From Natronomonas halophila (GTDB lineage: Archaea > Halobacteriota > Halobacteria > Halobacteriales > Haloarculaceae), in NCBI RefSeq assembly GCF_013391085.1, contig NZ_CP058334.1, forward strand, positions 2,480,001 to 2,544,000: a stretch of DNA of 64,000 bases, read 5' to 3'. Positions 17,771-26,299 of this stretch are shown here, in pieces (positions within the stretch are counted from its first letter, which is position 1; the number at the start of each line of letters is the position of its first letter). Position numbers and translations under genes: made by a program. The notes under the pieces were generated by a model that saw only the letters and a program-made list of their open reading frames with translations, was not told the origin of the DNA and did not search any database.

Positions 17771-19726
17771 CTATTCTTCGTCGTCTTCGTCGACGTCCTC
17801 GAAGTCGGCGTCGACGAACTCCTCGTCGTCGCCGTCGGCACCGGCAGCGCCGCCGGGGCCAGCGCCACCGGGACCGGCACCGCCCATGCCACCCATGCCG
17901 CCCATACCGCCGGCACCACCAGCGCCCGCACCGGCGCCGCCTGCGCCGGCCTGGGCCTCCTGCTGGTACATCTGCTTGCCGATCTCTTGGAGGGCCTCCG
18001 AGAGGCTCTCGGTGGCCGCTTCGAGGGCCTCGGTGGCCGCTTCGAGTTCGTCGCTGTCGACCTCGGCGTACTCCTCGAGGGCTTCCTCGATGGCCTCGAT
18101 TTCGGCCTCGATGTCCTCGCGGGTCTCCTCGTCGACCTGCTCTTCGTTCTCTTCGAGGAGGGTCTCGGCGCGCTGGACCGAGGATTCGGCATCGTTGCGG
18201 GCCTCGACGAACTCACGCCGCTTCTCGTCTTCTTCGGCGTGCTTTTCGGCTTCCTCCTGCATCTCCTCGATTTCCTCGTCGGAGAGGCCGACGCCGCCCT
18301 CGATGGTGATGTCCTCGCTGTTGCCGGAGCCTTTGTCCTCGGCTTCGACGTTGACGATACCGTTCTCGTCGATGTTGAACGTCACTTCAATCTGGGGCGT
18401 TCCGGCGGGCGCCGGCGGGATGCCGGTCAGCTGGAAAGCGCCGAGCAGTTCGTTCTCCTCGGCGATTTCGCGCTCGCCCTGGAAGACACGGATGTTGACC
18501 GAGGTCTGGTTGTCCGCGGCGGTCGTGAAGACCTTGGATTCCTCGGTCGGAATGGTCGTGTTCTTGTCGATGAGACGCTCGAAGATGCCGCCCTTGACCT
18601 CGATACCGAGGCTGAGGGGCGTCACGTCGAGCAGGACGATGTCGTCGACGTCGCCGGAGAGGACGCCACCCTGAATGGCCGCGCCGAGCGCGACGGCCTC
18701 GTCGGGATTGACGTTCTTCTTGGGTTCCTGACCGGCGAGGTCCTCGACTTTCTCTTGGACTTGCGGCATCCGCGTGGAGCCACCGACGAGGATGACCTCG
18801 TCGATGTCACCCTTGTCGTAGCCGGCGTCCTGAAGAGCCTGCTCCGTCGGGCCGACGGTCCGCTCGACGAGGTCCGAGGTGAGCGATTCGAACTTCGCGC
18901 GAGTGAGTTTCTCTTCGAGGTTGAGCGGGCCTTCGTCCGTCGCGGCGATGAACGGGAGGTTGATGGTGGTCTCCTTCCGCGAGGAGAGTTCGATTTTGGC
19001 CTCCTCGGCGGCGTCCTTCAGGCGCTGGAGGGCCTGCCGGTCGTCGCGGAGGTCGATGCCGTGTTCCTCCTCGAAGGAGTCAGCGAGGTAGTCGATGATG
19101 GCGTGGTCCCAGTCGTCGCCACCGAGGTCGTTGTCCCCGTTCGTGGCGACGACCTCGTAGACGCCCCCACCGAGGTCGAGAACGGAGACGTCGAAGGTCC
19201 CCCCACCGAGGTCGTAGACGAGCACGGTCTGGTCGGATTCGTCGTCGAGGCCGTAGGCCATCGCCGCCGCGGTCGGCTCGTTGACGATGCGTTCGACCTC
19301 GAAGCCGGCGATTTCGCCGGCGTCCTTGGTCGCCTGTCGCTGCTTGTCGTTGAAGTAGGCGGGAACCGTGATGACGGCCTTCTCGATATCGTCGCCGAGG
19401 TACTCCTCGGCGTCGTGTTTGATTTTCTGGAGAATCATCGCCGAAATCTGCTCGGGCGTGTAGTCCTCGCCCTCGATTTCGACGGTGTAGTCGTCCTCGC
19501 CCATGTGCCGCTTGATGGACTGGATGGTCCGCTCGGGGTTCTGGACGGCCTGGTTCTTCGCCGGTTTCCCGACGAGTCGCTCACCGTCGTCCGAGAACGC
19601 GACGACCGAGGGCGTGGTTCGCTCACCCTCGCTGTTTACGATAATCTCGGGGTCGCCACCCTCCATGACCGCGAAGGCGGAGTTGGTGGTACCGAGGTCG
19701 ATACCGAGAATCTTGTTGCTCGCCAT
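17771..19726 (-). CDS. dnaK: Chaperone DnaK (Hsp70)
   Basis: Hsp70 ATPase that binds unfolded polypeptides in a nucleotide-dependent cycle with DnaJ and GrpE. The 651-residue protein shows the phosphate-1 motif GIDLGTTNS (8-16), the [17 protein letters not shown] segment, [12 protein letters not shown], the phosphate-2 motif [18 protein letters not shown], the substrate-binding beta domain and helical lid. The Gly/Met-rich tail ends in an acidic DDEE terminus typical of haloarchaea. The start at [14 protein letters not shown] matches the family and has a TATA-like box (CTTTTAACC on the minus strand, 19753-19761) about 30 nt upstream. grpE lies upstream with its own promoter. Confidence 0.98.
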   Translation of the reverse strand: MASNKILGIDLGTTNSAFAVMEGGDPEIIVNSEGERTTPSVVAFSDDGERLVGKPAKNQAVQNPERTIQSIKRHMGEDDYTVEIEGEDYTPEQISAMILQKIKHDAEEYLGDDIEKAVITVPAYFNDKQRQATKDAGEIAGFEVERIVNEPTAAAMAYGLDDESDQTVLVYDLGGGTFDVSVLDLGGGVYEVVATNGDNDLGGDDWDHAIIDYLADSFEEEHGIDLRDDRQALQRLKDAAEEAKIELSSRKETTINLPFIAATDEGPLNLEEKLTRAKFESLTSDLVERTVGPTEQALQDAGYDKGDIDEVILVGGSTRMPQVQEKVEDLAGQEPKKNVNPDEAVALGAAIQGGVLSGDVDDIVLLDVTPLSLGIEVKGGIFERLIDKNTTIPTEESKVFTTAADNQTSVNIRVFQGEREIAEENELLGAFQLTGIPPAPAGTPQIEVTFNIDENGIVNVEAEDKGSGNSEDITIEGGVGLSDEEIEEMQEEAEKHAEEDEKRREFVEARNDAESSVQRAETLLEENEEQVDEETREDIEAEIEAIEEALEEYAEVDSDELEAATEALEAATESLSEALQEIGKQMYQQEAQAGAGGAGAGAGGAGGMGGMGGMGGAGPGGAGPGGAAGADGDDEEFVDADFEDVDEDDEE

Positions 19727-19752
19727 GTTGCCCGTAGATACCGGACTGAATC

Positions 19753-19761
19753 GGTTAAAAG
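19753..19761 (-). promoter_or_regulatory. dnaK TATA-like box
   Basis: On the minus strand CTTTTAACC lies 27-35 nt before the dnaK ATG. I see no inverted repeat that would mark a heat-shock operator. Confidence 0.5.
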
Positions 19762-19912
19762 TTGCTAGACACACCGACACAGGGCGCCGGCAGGAGTGCT
19801 CGTTCCGGTGGTTTTCGAACCTCCGACCGATCGAATCACCAAATATAAACAGAAGCGCAAAACAAGCCGTCAGAGCGTCCGTCCCGGCGGTTCCCGGCGG
19901 CGGAAACTGACC

Positions 19913-20560
19913 CTACTCCTCGGCGACGGTCACCTGCGCCGGACGCAGGACCTTGCCGGCCATCTCGTAGCCGGGCCGTTGCACGTCGTCGACGGTGCCG
20001 GCCGGCTGGTCGCTCTCCACGCGGAGCAGGACCTCGTGGCGCTGGGGGTCGACGTCCGTGCCCGGTTCGGGTTCGATGGGGTCGACGTTCTCGGAGGCGA
20101 GCACGTCGTCCAGTTGGCGGAAGGTCGCCTCGACACCTTCGCGGATGTCGGTGCCCTCGTCCTGTTCGAGCGCGCGCTTGAGGTTGTCCCGAACCTCTAG
20201 CAGTTCGGTCACGAGGTCCTCGGTGGCTCGCTGGCGTTCCTGCTCGCGGCGTTTCTCCTGTCGCTTCTTGTAGTTCTGGAACTCCGCTTGCTTGCGCTTG
20301 AGGCGGTCCTCGAAGTCCTCGCGCTCGGTGCGGGCCTCCTCCAGTTCCAGTTCGAGGTCGCCGACCGCCTCGCGGAGGGTCGCGATTTCCTCGGCGACTT
20401 CCTCGGGGTCGCTGTCGGCGACGTGTTCCTGTATCTCGCCGACGTCGACCGTTTCGACGTCGATATCGGCGTCGACACCGCCGAGGCTGACGTCCTCGTC
20501 GGCCGCTGCGTCGGCGTCGGCGCCGTTCTCGGAGTGTTCGACTCCCTGCTCCTCGGTCAT
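19913..20560 (-). CDS. grpE: Nucleotide exchange factor GrpE
   Basis: GrpE releases ADP from DnaK. The 215-residue protein has an acidic N-terminal region, a long coiled coil (about 60-130, EELEEART-like heptads with EREDFEDRLKRKQAEFQNYK) and a C-terminal beta domain (EVLLRVESDQPAGTVDDVQR, then GYEMAGKVLRPAQVTVAE). The ATG at MTEEQGVEHSENG is preferred over a much longer upstream frame because a TATA-like CCTTATAC lies 24-31 nt before it on the minus strand. It precedes dnaK by 186 bp on the same strand. Confidence 0.95.
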   Translation of the reverse strand: MTEEQGVEHSENGADADAAADEDVSLGGVDADIDVETVDVGEIQEHVADSDPEEVAEEIATLREAVGDLELELEEARTEREDFEDRLKRKQAEFQNYKKRQEKRREQERQRATEDLVTELLEVRDNLKRALEQDEGTDIREGVEATFRQLDDVLASENVDPIEPEPGTDVDPQRHEVLLRVESDQPAGTVDDVQRPGYEMAGKVLRPAQVTVAEE

Positions 20561-20583
20561 ACATGGAAAGAGCCGTTCGGCGC

Positions 20584-20591
20584 GTATAAGG
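20584..20591 (-). promoter_or_regulatory. grpE TATA-like box
   Basis: CCTTATAC on the minus strand, 24-31 nt before the grpE ATG. It fixes that start against a longer in-frame alternative. Confidence 0.5.
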
Positions 20592-20682
20592 ATTGAGAAA
20601 CCTCGCGTGCGGTGCCTCGACTCCCGGTCGCGGACCGCCGCTCGCCCGTCGGAGTTAAACCGTCGCGTCGCCGACTCCGTTT

Positions 20683-22035
20683 GTGGTCCGGCTTCGATAC
20701 GACGACGGGACGATACGCGTCGACGGCGAGGGTGCCGACGCGCTCGATGGGCTGTCCTTCGTGACGGCCGACGAGCGCTCACAGAGCCGCCGCGCCCCCG
20801 CCTTCCGCTACCCGTTCGTCCGCGATACCTGTTACAACCGGAACCTCCCGGTCGACGACGCCGTCCTCGATACGCCGGACCTGCCCGCCCTCTCGACGGC
20901 CTACGAACTCCGCCCGTACCAGCAGGACGCCCTCGACGCCTGGCGCGGCGGCAACGACCGTGGCGTCGTCGAACTCCCGACCGGCAGCGGCAAGACCGTC
21001 CTCGCCATCGCGGCCATCGCCGTCCTCGAAACGCCGACGCTCGTGGTCGTCCCGACCATCGACCTGCTGGAGCAATGGCGCGGCGAACTCCAGGCCGAGT
21101 TCGGCGACAGGGCCGCCATCGGCCAGTTGGGCGGCGGCACTCAGCAGGTCGAACCCATCACTGTCACCACGTACGATTCGGCCTACCTCCGGGCCGACGA
21201 GTTGGGCGACCGCTTCGGCTTCCTGATCTTCGACGAGGTCCACCACCTCGGCGGCGAGGGCTACCGCGATATCGCCCGCCTGATGGCCGCACCCGCCCGC
21301 CTCGGCCTCACCGCGACCTTCGAGCGGCCCGACGGCGCCCACGAAGCCATCGAGGAACTCGTGGGGTCGGTCGTCTACGAGCGTTCGGCGGACGAACTGG
21401 CCGGCGACCACCTCGCCAACTACGCCATCAAGCGGCTCGAGGTCGACCTGACGCCCGAGGAACGCGAACGCTACGAGGAGCATCAGGGCACCTTCACCGA
21501 CTACCTCGCCAAATCGAGCATCGAGCTCCGCAGCGGCAGCGACTATCAGGAACTCGTCAAACGCTCCGGGACCGACCCCGAAGCACGGGAGGCCCTGCTC
21601 GCCAAGCAGCATGCCCGCGAAGTGATGATGAACGCCGACCGGAAGGTCGAGAAACTGGCCGAGATTCTCGACAGACACGCCGAGGACCGCGTCATCATCT
21701 TTACGGCCTACACGGACCTCGTCTACGACCTCGCCGAGCGCTTCCTCATCCCACCGATTACGAACGAGACGGGCGCCGAGGAACGCCGCGAAATCCTCGA
21801 CCGCTTCCGCCGCGGAGACTACTCGCGGGTCGTCACCGCCAACGTCCTCGACGAGGGCGTCGACGTCCCCGACGCCAACGTGGCCGTCGTCCTTTCGGGG
21901 TCCGGCAGCGAGCGGGAGTTCACCCAGCGACTCGGCCGGGTCCTCCGTCCCAAAAGCGACGGTGGGCGCGCCCTTCTGTATGAAGTCGTCACCAGCGAAA
22001 CGGCCGAAGAGCGAGTGTCGCGCCGCCGACGGTAG
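20683..22035 (+). CDS. rad25: XPB/Rad25-like DNA helicase
   Basis: A 450-residue superfamily 2 DNA helicase of the archaeal XPB type, implicated in nucleotide excision repair and promoter opening. An N-terminal damage-recognition-like region (1-70) precedes helicase domain 1, with a Q-like motif LRPYQQDALDAWR, Walker A PTGSGKT (99-105), DEVHH and LTATFERPDG. Domain 2 holds IFTAYTDLVYDLAE, VLDEGVDVPDANVAVV and QRLGRVLRPK. The start is GTG, with a TATA-like GAGTTAAAC about 27 nt upstream. Archaeal XPB is often followed by the Bax1 nuclease; here a small membrane-protein gene follows instead. Confidence 0.92.
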   Translation: MVRLRYDDGTIRVDGEGADALDGLSFVTADERSQSRRAPAFRYPFVRDTCYNRNLPVDDAVLDTPDLPALSTAYELRPYQQDALDAWRGGNDRGVVELPTGSGKTVLAIAAIAVLETPTLVVVPTIDLLEQWRGELQAEFGDRAAIGQLGGGTQQVEPITVTTYDSAYLRADELGDRFGFLIFDEVHHLGGEGYRDIARLMAAPARLGLTATFERPDGAHEAIEELVGSVVYERSADELAGDHLANYAIKRLEVDLTPEERERYEEHQGTFTDYLAKSSIELRSGSDYQELVKRSGTDPEAREALLAKQHAREVMMNADRKVEKLAEILDRHAEDRVIIFTAYTDLVYDLAERFLIPPITNETGAEERREILDRFRRGDYSRVVTANVLDEGVDVPDANVAVVLSGSGSEREFTQRLGRVLRPKSDGGRALLYEVVTSETAEERVSRRRR

Positions 22036-22044
22036 CCGATAGCC

Positions 22045-22055
22045 CTTTTAAATAT
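22045..22055 (+). promoter_or_regulatory. TATA box before the three-TM membrane protein
   Basis: CTTTTAAATAT lies 18-28 nt before the ATG at 22073 and is a good haloarchaeal TATA match. Confidence 0.45.
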
Positions 22056-22072
22056 CCGGACGACTCGGAAGT

Positions 22073-22420
22073 ATGGTCGACAGGTCGCTCTTCGTCAACC
22101 GGCGCGTTGCCGTCGCGTTCGTCCTTCAGGTTCTGGGCTACGCCGCGCTATTAGCGGTGTACCCACACAGCGAACTTTCGCCTGTCGTCGAGACGTTGCA
22201 GGCCGTCCCGACGATTCTCTTGATTCCCTTCGCGTTTCCCGCCATCCCGGCCTTTCTCCTGACCCTTGCGCTCGGCGGTATCCTCTCACTTATCGGCCTG
22301 TCACCACAGTCGCTGCCCGCTCTCCTGCTCGCCCGCGGCGACGTACTGTTCTTTATAAGCGCCTACGCTATCGGCGTCGCCAGCGCGTGGGCGAACCGCC
22401 GGGCCGATGAACTGCGGTAG
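22073..22420 (+). CDS. Small three-TM membrane protein
   Basis: A 115-residue integral membrane protein. Hydrophobic segments at about 10-30, 40-75 (possibly two helices broken by a proline-rich stretch PFAFPAIPAF) and 85-108 are separated by short loops, and the C-terminus is charged (WANRRADELR). I recognise no family and can offer no function. It has its own promoter and is separated by 44 nt from the following small gene. Confidence 0.68.
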   Translation: MVDRSLFVNRRVAVAFVLQVLGYAALLAVYPHSELSPVVETLQAVPTILLIPFAFPAIPAFLLTLALGGILSLIGLSPQSLPALLLARGDVLFFISAYAIGVASAWANRRADELR

Positions 22421-22464
22421 GGAACGACCCCTAATCACATCCCAGAAGCCACCCAAGCCATCCC

Positions 22465-22731
22465 ATGGGCGAGAAGACCACGGCGCTGAGCAAGCAGGAG
22501 GGGTGGCGAAGCGAGGGCTACGCTGCGCGGGTCCACTACGAGGGTGCGACCGAGCAGTACAGCATCGAATACTACGAGCCGACCGACCGCGTCATCTACT
22601 GGCGAGTCCGCGACGACGATGAGGCGGTGCCGGTCAGCCGAGATTCGGTGCCTGACCCGCTCCGACGGCGTATCCGTGAGGATCTGGCTGAGGTCGGTAT
22701 CGACCCTGAGGTGGAAGGGGAGATGCTGTAA
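22465..22731 (+). CDS. Small haloarchaeal protein of unknown function
   Basis: An 88-residue soluble protein. A beta-rich first half (GYAARVHYEGATEQYSIEYY, RVIYWRVRDDDEAVPVSR) is followed by a short helix (DPLRRRIREDLAEVG) and an acidic end. It resembles a small compact domain that may bind a ligand or protein, but I recognise no family motif. A weak TATA-like CCCCTAATC precedes it. Structured element A begins about 54 nt after its stop codon. Confidence 0.62.
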   Translation: MGEKTTALSKQEGWRSEGYAARVHYEGATEQYSIEYYEPTDRVIYWRVRDDDEAVPVSRDSVPDPLRRRIREDLAEVGIDPEVEGEML

Positions 22732-22784
22732 CGCGAAGAAGGGGCCTTGCCGAAGCTAACACTCAATCGGATTTAAATAATCAA

Positions 22785-23052
22785 GCATCCGCCGAGCGGG
22801 GCGCTTGAAAAGCGCCCCCGAGGCGGTTCCCGCTGGCGACCGAAGGGAGCCAGCGTAGCGCCGACTGACTAACGCTCAGCCGACCGTAGGGAGGCTGAGC
22901 GGCTGGAAGGAGGGCGCATATTTTCACCACGTTTTTGCCGTCATCAGACCGCGACGCGGTCTGATTGCCCATCAGATTCCTGCGGAATCTGATGACCGCG
23001 GAGGCGGGTTCGGCGCCTCGCGCGCCGAACCGCCGGAGCGTGCAAAAAGTGG
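22785..23052 (+). repeat. Structured intergenic element, copy A (3' half form)
   Basis: This fills the space between convergent genes. Conserved linkers (GCATCC, CGAGGCGGTTCCC, GTAGCGCCGACTGACTAAC, GGCTGGAAGGAGG, CGCATATTTTC) separate stem-loops: an inner GGGGCGCTT/AGCGCCCC hairpin, CGCTGGC/GCCAGCG (22831-22855) and GCTCAGCC/GGCTGAGC (about 22874-22900). The end is an imperfect stem, CCAC(g)TTTTTGC at 22927-22938 pairing with GCAAAAAGTGG at 23042-23052. It encloses two tandem hairpins also found in copy D, and a third hairpin GGTTCGGCGC/GCGCCGAACC. The 5' half present in copies B and C is absent. The conserved end abuts the aCPSF1 stop codon. Confidence 0.85.
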
Positions 23053-23054
23053 TT

Positions 23055-24974
23055 TTACTTGAACCGAAACGTCTCCAGGTTCTTCGGCGCGAAGGTTCGC
23101 ATGTTGAACTCGTGGTAAAGCGCGGAAGAGAGGTCCTGCACGGAGGATTCGTCGCCGTGGACACACAGCACTTTCTCGGGCCGCGGGTTCATGGTGCGGA
23201 CGAAGTTCATGAGGCCCTGCCGGTCGGCGTGACCGGAGAAGCCGTCGACGGTTTCGACGTTCATGTTGAGGGTGAGTTTGCCGCGGCTGCCGCCACGGTC
23301 GTCCATCGGAATCTCGTCCCAACCGTTCTGAATACGGCGGCCGAGGGTTCCCTGTGCCTGATAGCCGACGAAGGTCATCGTCGAGTCTTCCTCGCTGCCG
23401 AGATGCTGGAGCCACGACATGATGGGGCCGCCTTCGACCATCCCGGACGTCGAGAGGACGACACAGGGGCCGCCGTCGGCGACCTCCTGGCGTTCTTCCT
23501 CGCCGCCGTCGATGTGGTTGAACTGGTCGGCGAGGAAGGGGTTCTGGTCCTCGTGGAAGATGCGGTCCCGGAGGTCGTCACGGAGGTACTCGGGGTAGGT
23601 CGTGTGGATGGCCGTCGCCTCCCATATCATGCCGTCGAGGTGGACCGGGATTTCGGGGATTTCGCCTTTGCGCATGGCCTCTTCGAGGACGAGCATGATC
23701 TCCTGTGAGCGGCCGACGGCGAAGGCGGGAATGAGGACCTTGCCGCCGCGTTCGGCGGTCTCGCGGATGACCTTCTTGAGCTCCTCCTCGGAGTCCGTCT
23801 GGTCGGTTTGGTAGTCGTTTCGGCCGCCGTAGGTCGACTCCATGACCAGCGTCTCGACGCGGGGGAACTCGTTCGTCGCGCCGTTGAAGAGGCGCGTGTC
23901 GTCGTAGTGGATGTCACCGGAGAAGGCGACGTTGTAGAGGCCGTCGCCGATGTGGAAGTGGGTGACTGCGGAGCCGAGAATGTGGCCGGCGTTGTGGAAG
24001 GTGAGTTTGAGGTCCGGCGCGATGTCGGTGACGTCGCCGTACTCCAGCGGGATGCAGTGTTTGATGGCCTCCCGGACCTGTTCGGACTCGTAGGGCGGCG
24101 CGCGGCCCTCCTTGGCGGCGACGTCGAGGTAGTCCAGCGTCAGCAGGCCCATCAGGTCGCGGGTCGGCTCCGTACAGTAGATGGGGCCGTCGTAACCGTA
24201 TTTAAAGAGGAGCGGGATGAGCGCGGAGTGGTCGAGGTGGGCGTGGGTGAGCACAACGGCGTCGATGTTCTGGGCGCCCGCGCCGAGGGCCTCGGGCACC
24301 TGCAGGTAGGGCACTTCGCCTTCGGCACCGGGCTTGTCACCGCAGTCGATGAGGACGCGCGTTTCGGGCGTGTTGAGGATGAAGGCGGCCCGACCGACCT
24401 CGCGGCAGCAGCCGAGGGTGGAGATGCGGACCCACTCGTCGTCGGACATCTCCTCGCGGTGAATCTGTCGACCGACGCGTTCGAGGATGTCCCGACGCTC
24501 GTCGCGTTCGTGCTTCAGGAAGTTCCGGACGTTCGAGACCGTCGAGGACTCGATGGGCGGCGTCCGGACGACTTCGGGCGTCCAGCCGACCTCCTGGGTA
24601 ATCTCCCGGAGGGTCGACCCGTGGCGGCCGATGACCATGCCGGGCTTTTCGGCCTCGATGACGACTTCGCCGGTGTCGGCGTGGAAATCGAGGTCCGTGA
24701 CGCCGGCTTCCTCGGGGATGACGGCTTCGACCTGCTCGCGGGCCTTCTCCGGTCGGGTGAGCACGTCGGGGTCCGGACGGACGGTGATTCGCTTGCGGAG
24801 TTTGGAGGCGAGGCGTCGAACGAGGTCGCCGTCTCCGGCGAACTTCTTGGGGTCGCGGGTGTAGACGACCAGTTCGGGCCCTTCGTATTTCACGTCCGAA
24901 ATCGAGATGTCGCTCGGGACCTCGTCGGTGATCGTTTCCTTGATATCTTCGAGTTTCCGCTCTACTGCGCTCAT
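23055..24974 (-). CDS. fttA: aCPSF1 (FttA) ribonuclease and transcription termination factor
   Basis: A 639-residue archaeal CPSF73-like protein that cleaves nascent RNA and terminates transcription. N-terminal KH domains (about 1-150, with VIGRHGSTLREITQEVG) bind RNA. The metallo-beta-lactamase core follows with HAHLDH (244-249), GHILGSA, FSGD and ESTYGGR. The beta-CASP domain and C-terminal motifs include PAFAVGRSQE, STSGM, YQAQGTLGRRI and FSGHADR. The start at MSAVERKLEDIKE matches the family; an 11-residue extension is rejected. Between it and the divergent gene lies a near-perfect inverted repeat. The gene reads towards structured element A, whose T-run abuts its stop. Confidence 0.95.
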   Translation of the reverse strand: MSAVERKLEDIKETITDEVPSDISISDVKYEGPELVVYTRDPKKFAGDGDLVRRLASKLRKRITVRPDPDVLTRPEKAREQVEAVIPEEAGVTDLDFHADTGEVVIEAEKPGMVIGRHGSTLREITQEVGWTPEVVRTPPIESSTVSNVRNFLKHERDERRDILERVGRQIHREEMSDDEWVRISTLGCCREVGRAAFILNTPETRVLIDCGDKPGAEGEVPYLQVPEALGAGAQNIDAVVLTHAHLDHSALIPLLFKYGYDGPIYCTEPTRDLMGLLTLDYLDVAAKEGRAPPYESEQVREAIKHCIPLEYGDVTDIAPDLKLTFHNAGHILGSAVTHFHIGDGLYNVAFSGDIHYDDTRLFNGATNEFPRVETLVMESTYGGRNDYQTDQTDSEEELKKVIRETAERGGKVLIPAFAVGRSQEIMLVLEEAMRKGEIPEIPVHLDGMIWEATAIHTTYPEYLRDDLRDRIFHEDQNPFLADQFNHIDGGEEERQEVADGGPCVVLSTSGMVEGGPIMSWLQHLGSEEDSTMTFVGYQAQGTLGRRIQNGWDEIPMDDRGGSRGKLTLNMNVETVDGFSGHADRQGLMNFVRTMNPRPEKVLCVHGDESSVQDLSSALYHEFNMRTFAPKNLETFRFK

Positions 24975-25036
24975 ATTAGAAATCCTTGGTTGTGGGCTTG
25001 CCGGCACTGCGGCGGACTGCTGTCGGCGCTCGCGGA

Positions 25037-25107
25037 CGGACTGTCCGACGGTTGTTGTGACAGCAGGTCATGTGTTTCGACGTAAGGGTTACCTGTCGGC
25101 AGGTAAC
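25037..25107. promoter_or_regulatory. Two inverted repeats in the aCPSF1 divergent promoter region
   Basis: CGGACTGTCCG (25037-25047) and GTTACCTGTCGGCAGGTAAC (25088-25107, two 8-nt arms around 4 nt) lie in the 217-bp region between aCPSF1 and the divergent gene at 25192. Either could be an operator or form a hairpin. The aCPSF1 transcript would include both if it starts far upstream. Confidence 0.4.
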
Positions 25108-25159
25108 GACCGCGGGAGGTACCGGAAAACCCGCTCGTATTCGGTGCTTACCCACCACT

Positions 25160-25170
25160 CATATAAAATC
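25160..25170 (+). promoter_or_regulatory. TATA box before the gene at 25192
   Basis: CATATAAAATC lies 22-32 nt before the ATG, a strong haloarchaeal TATA match at leaderless spacing. Confidence 0.5.
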
Positions 25171-25191
25171 CTTCGCAAACGGAAGTAGGAT

Positions 25192-25671
25192 ATGTACGTT
25201 ACAGCCGATACCGTCGCCGACGAACACGAGTGGGTCCGAAGCCGCGAGCAGGTCCCGGCCCTGATAAACGACGTCCGAGGACGCCTCGGCCCGCTGTTCG
25301 ATACCGAGGTCGGTGAGGTGACCGCCGCCGAATACCAGCAGGAAGTCGACGCCGTCTTCGCCGACGGCGACTGTGCGGTCAACGTCGCGGCGCTCTGTGG
25401 CCTGCTCCGGGAACTGGACTGTGAAGGTGATTACCCGGGCTTCGTCGTCGACGAGTTCCTCGGCCGGAAACTCGCCGCGACGATTGCGGGCGGCCAGCCG
25501 CTTGCCCTCCTCGCGGAGGCGACCTTCCACTTCGCGGACGTCCACACCCACGGCGAGGAAGGGGAGACGGCGGGCGCCGATGACCTCGATGCCGCACTCG
25601 CCGCGGGCTTTCAGACCCGGATGCCGGGCTGGGACTGGACCGCGACGGAAAGTCCTTTCTCGGTCGAGTAG
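25192..25671 (+). CDS. Uncharacterised acidic haloarchaeal protein
   Basis: A 159-residue acidic soluble protein with no signal peptide. The region TFHFADVHTHGEEGETAGAD contains a cluster of His and acidic residues that could bind metal. PLALLAEATF, VNVAALCGLLRELD and VVDEFLGRKLAATIAGG suggest helices. I do not recognise a family. It has a strong TATA box at leaderless spacing and is divergent from aCPSF1, with which it may share regulation. It ends 85 nt before the cupin gene, which has its own TATA-like ACTTTTATC. Confidence 0.68.
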   Translation: MYVTADTVADEHEWVRSREQVPALINDVRGRLGPLFDTEVGEVTAAEYQQEVDAVFADGDCAVNVAALCGLLRELDCEGDYPGFVVDEFLGRKLAATIAGGQPLALLAEATFHFADVHTHGEEGETAGADDLDAALAAGFQTRMPGWDWTATESPFSVE

Positions 25672-25726
25672 CGAGGACGAAGGCCGGGGCCGACTGCGGC
25701 ATGTCAACGCTGGCCGCTGAATGTAG

Positions 25727-25735
25727 ACTTTTATC
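25727..25735 (+). promoter_or_regulatory. TATA-like box before the cupin gene
   Basis: ACTTTTATC lies 22-30 nt before the ATG at 25757. Confidence 0.4.
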
Positions 25736-25756
25736 GGATGCTTCCGACCGACGCTC

Positions 25757-26239
25757 ATGGAACGCGTCACTATCGAGGACGTCGAGGCCGAACCGCATCC
25801 GATGGGCGTCAACCGCGAGCGCCAACCGGTCACCGACGCCCTCGGCGCCGAGCACATGACGGCCGTCCACTACGAACTCGACCCGGGCGAGCAGTTCTCT
25901 GGCGGCCTGCACACCCACCACGACCAGGAGGAACTGTTCTACGTCATGGAAGGCACCGCCACCTTCGAATACGGGACCGACGGCGAGAAGACACCGGTCG
26001 AGGCGGGCGAAGTCATTCGATTCGAACCCGGTGAGTTCCAGTGCGGCCGGAACGAAAGCGACGAGCAGGTGGTCGGCCTCGCGCTCGCTGCGCCGGGAAG
26101 CCAGCACAACTGGGCGGACCTCGAATCCATGGCGCCCTGTCCGGAGTGCGACGAGGTGACGCCACACGGCGTCGAGGAACCCGACGAATCGTTCGTCATC
26201 TTCTGCAAGGAGTGCGGCAACGAGATGCGAATCGCCTGA
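25757..26239 (+). CDS. Cupin protein with C-terminal zinc ribbon
   Basis: A 160-residue protein. The N-terminal cupin barrel (about 20-115) shows metal-binding motif 1 HTHHDQEELFYVMEG, where the His residues and a Glu would bind metal, and motif 2 PGEFQCGRN, in which the usual His is not obvious. The C-terminal 45 residues carry two CxxC pairs, CPEC (about 128-131) and CKEC (about 151-154), which form a zinc ribbon. The combination suggests a small regulatory or ligand-sensing protein rather than a dioxygenase. The substrate is unknown. It stands alone with its own promoter. Confidence 0.83.
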   Translation: MERVTIEDVEAEPHPMGVNRERQPVTDALGAEHMTAVHYELDPGEQFSGGLHTHHDQEELFYVMEGTATFEYGTDGEKTPVEAGEVIRFEPGEFQCGRNESDEQVVGLALAAPGSQHNWADLESMAPCPECDEVTPHGVEEPDESFVIFCKECGNEMRIA

Positions 26240-26299
26240 CTGAGGCCAGACACGCGGGAGACGACACGCATTTCAGACACGATACCGACCCTTCGGGGT

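Noticed and set aside
17987-19768. A 593-codon plus-strand frame opposite dnaK
   Set aside because: Composition is repetitive Leu/Asp/Val typical of antisense frames of acidic haloarchaeal genes; dnaK on the other strand is certain.
22785-23052. Structured element A considered as a CRISPR array or tRNA cluster
   Set aside because: There are no regularly spaced identical repeats with unique spacers, and none of the hairpins forms a cloverleaf with a T-loop and anticodon arm.
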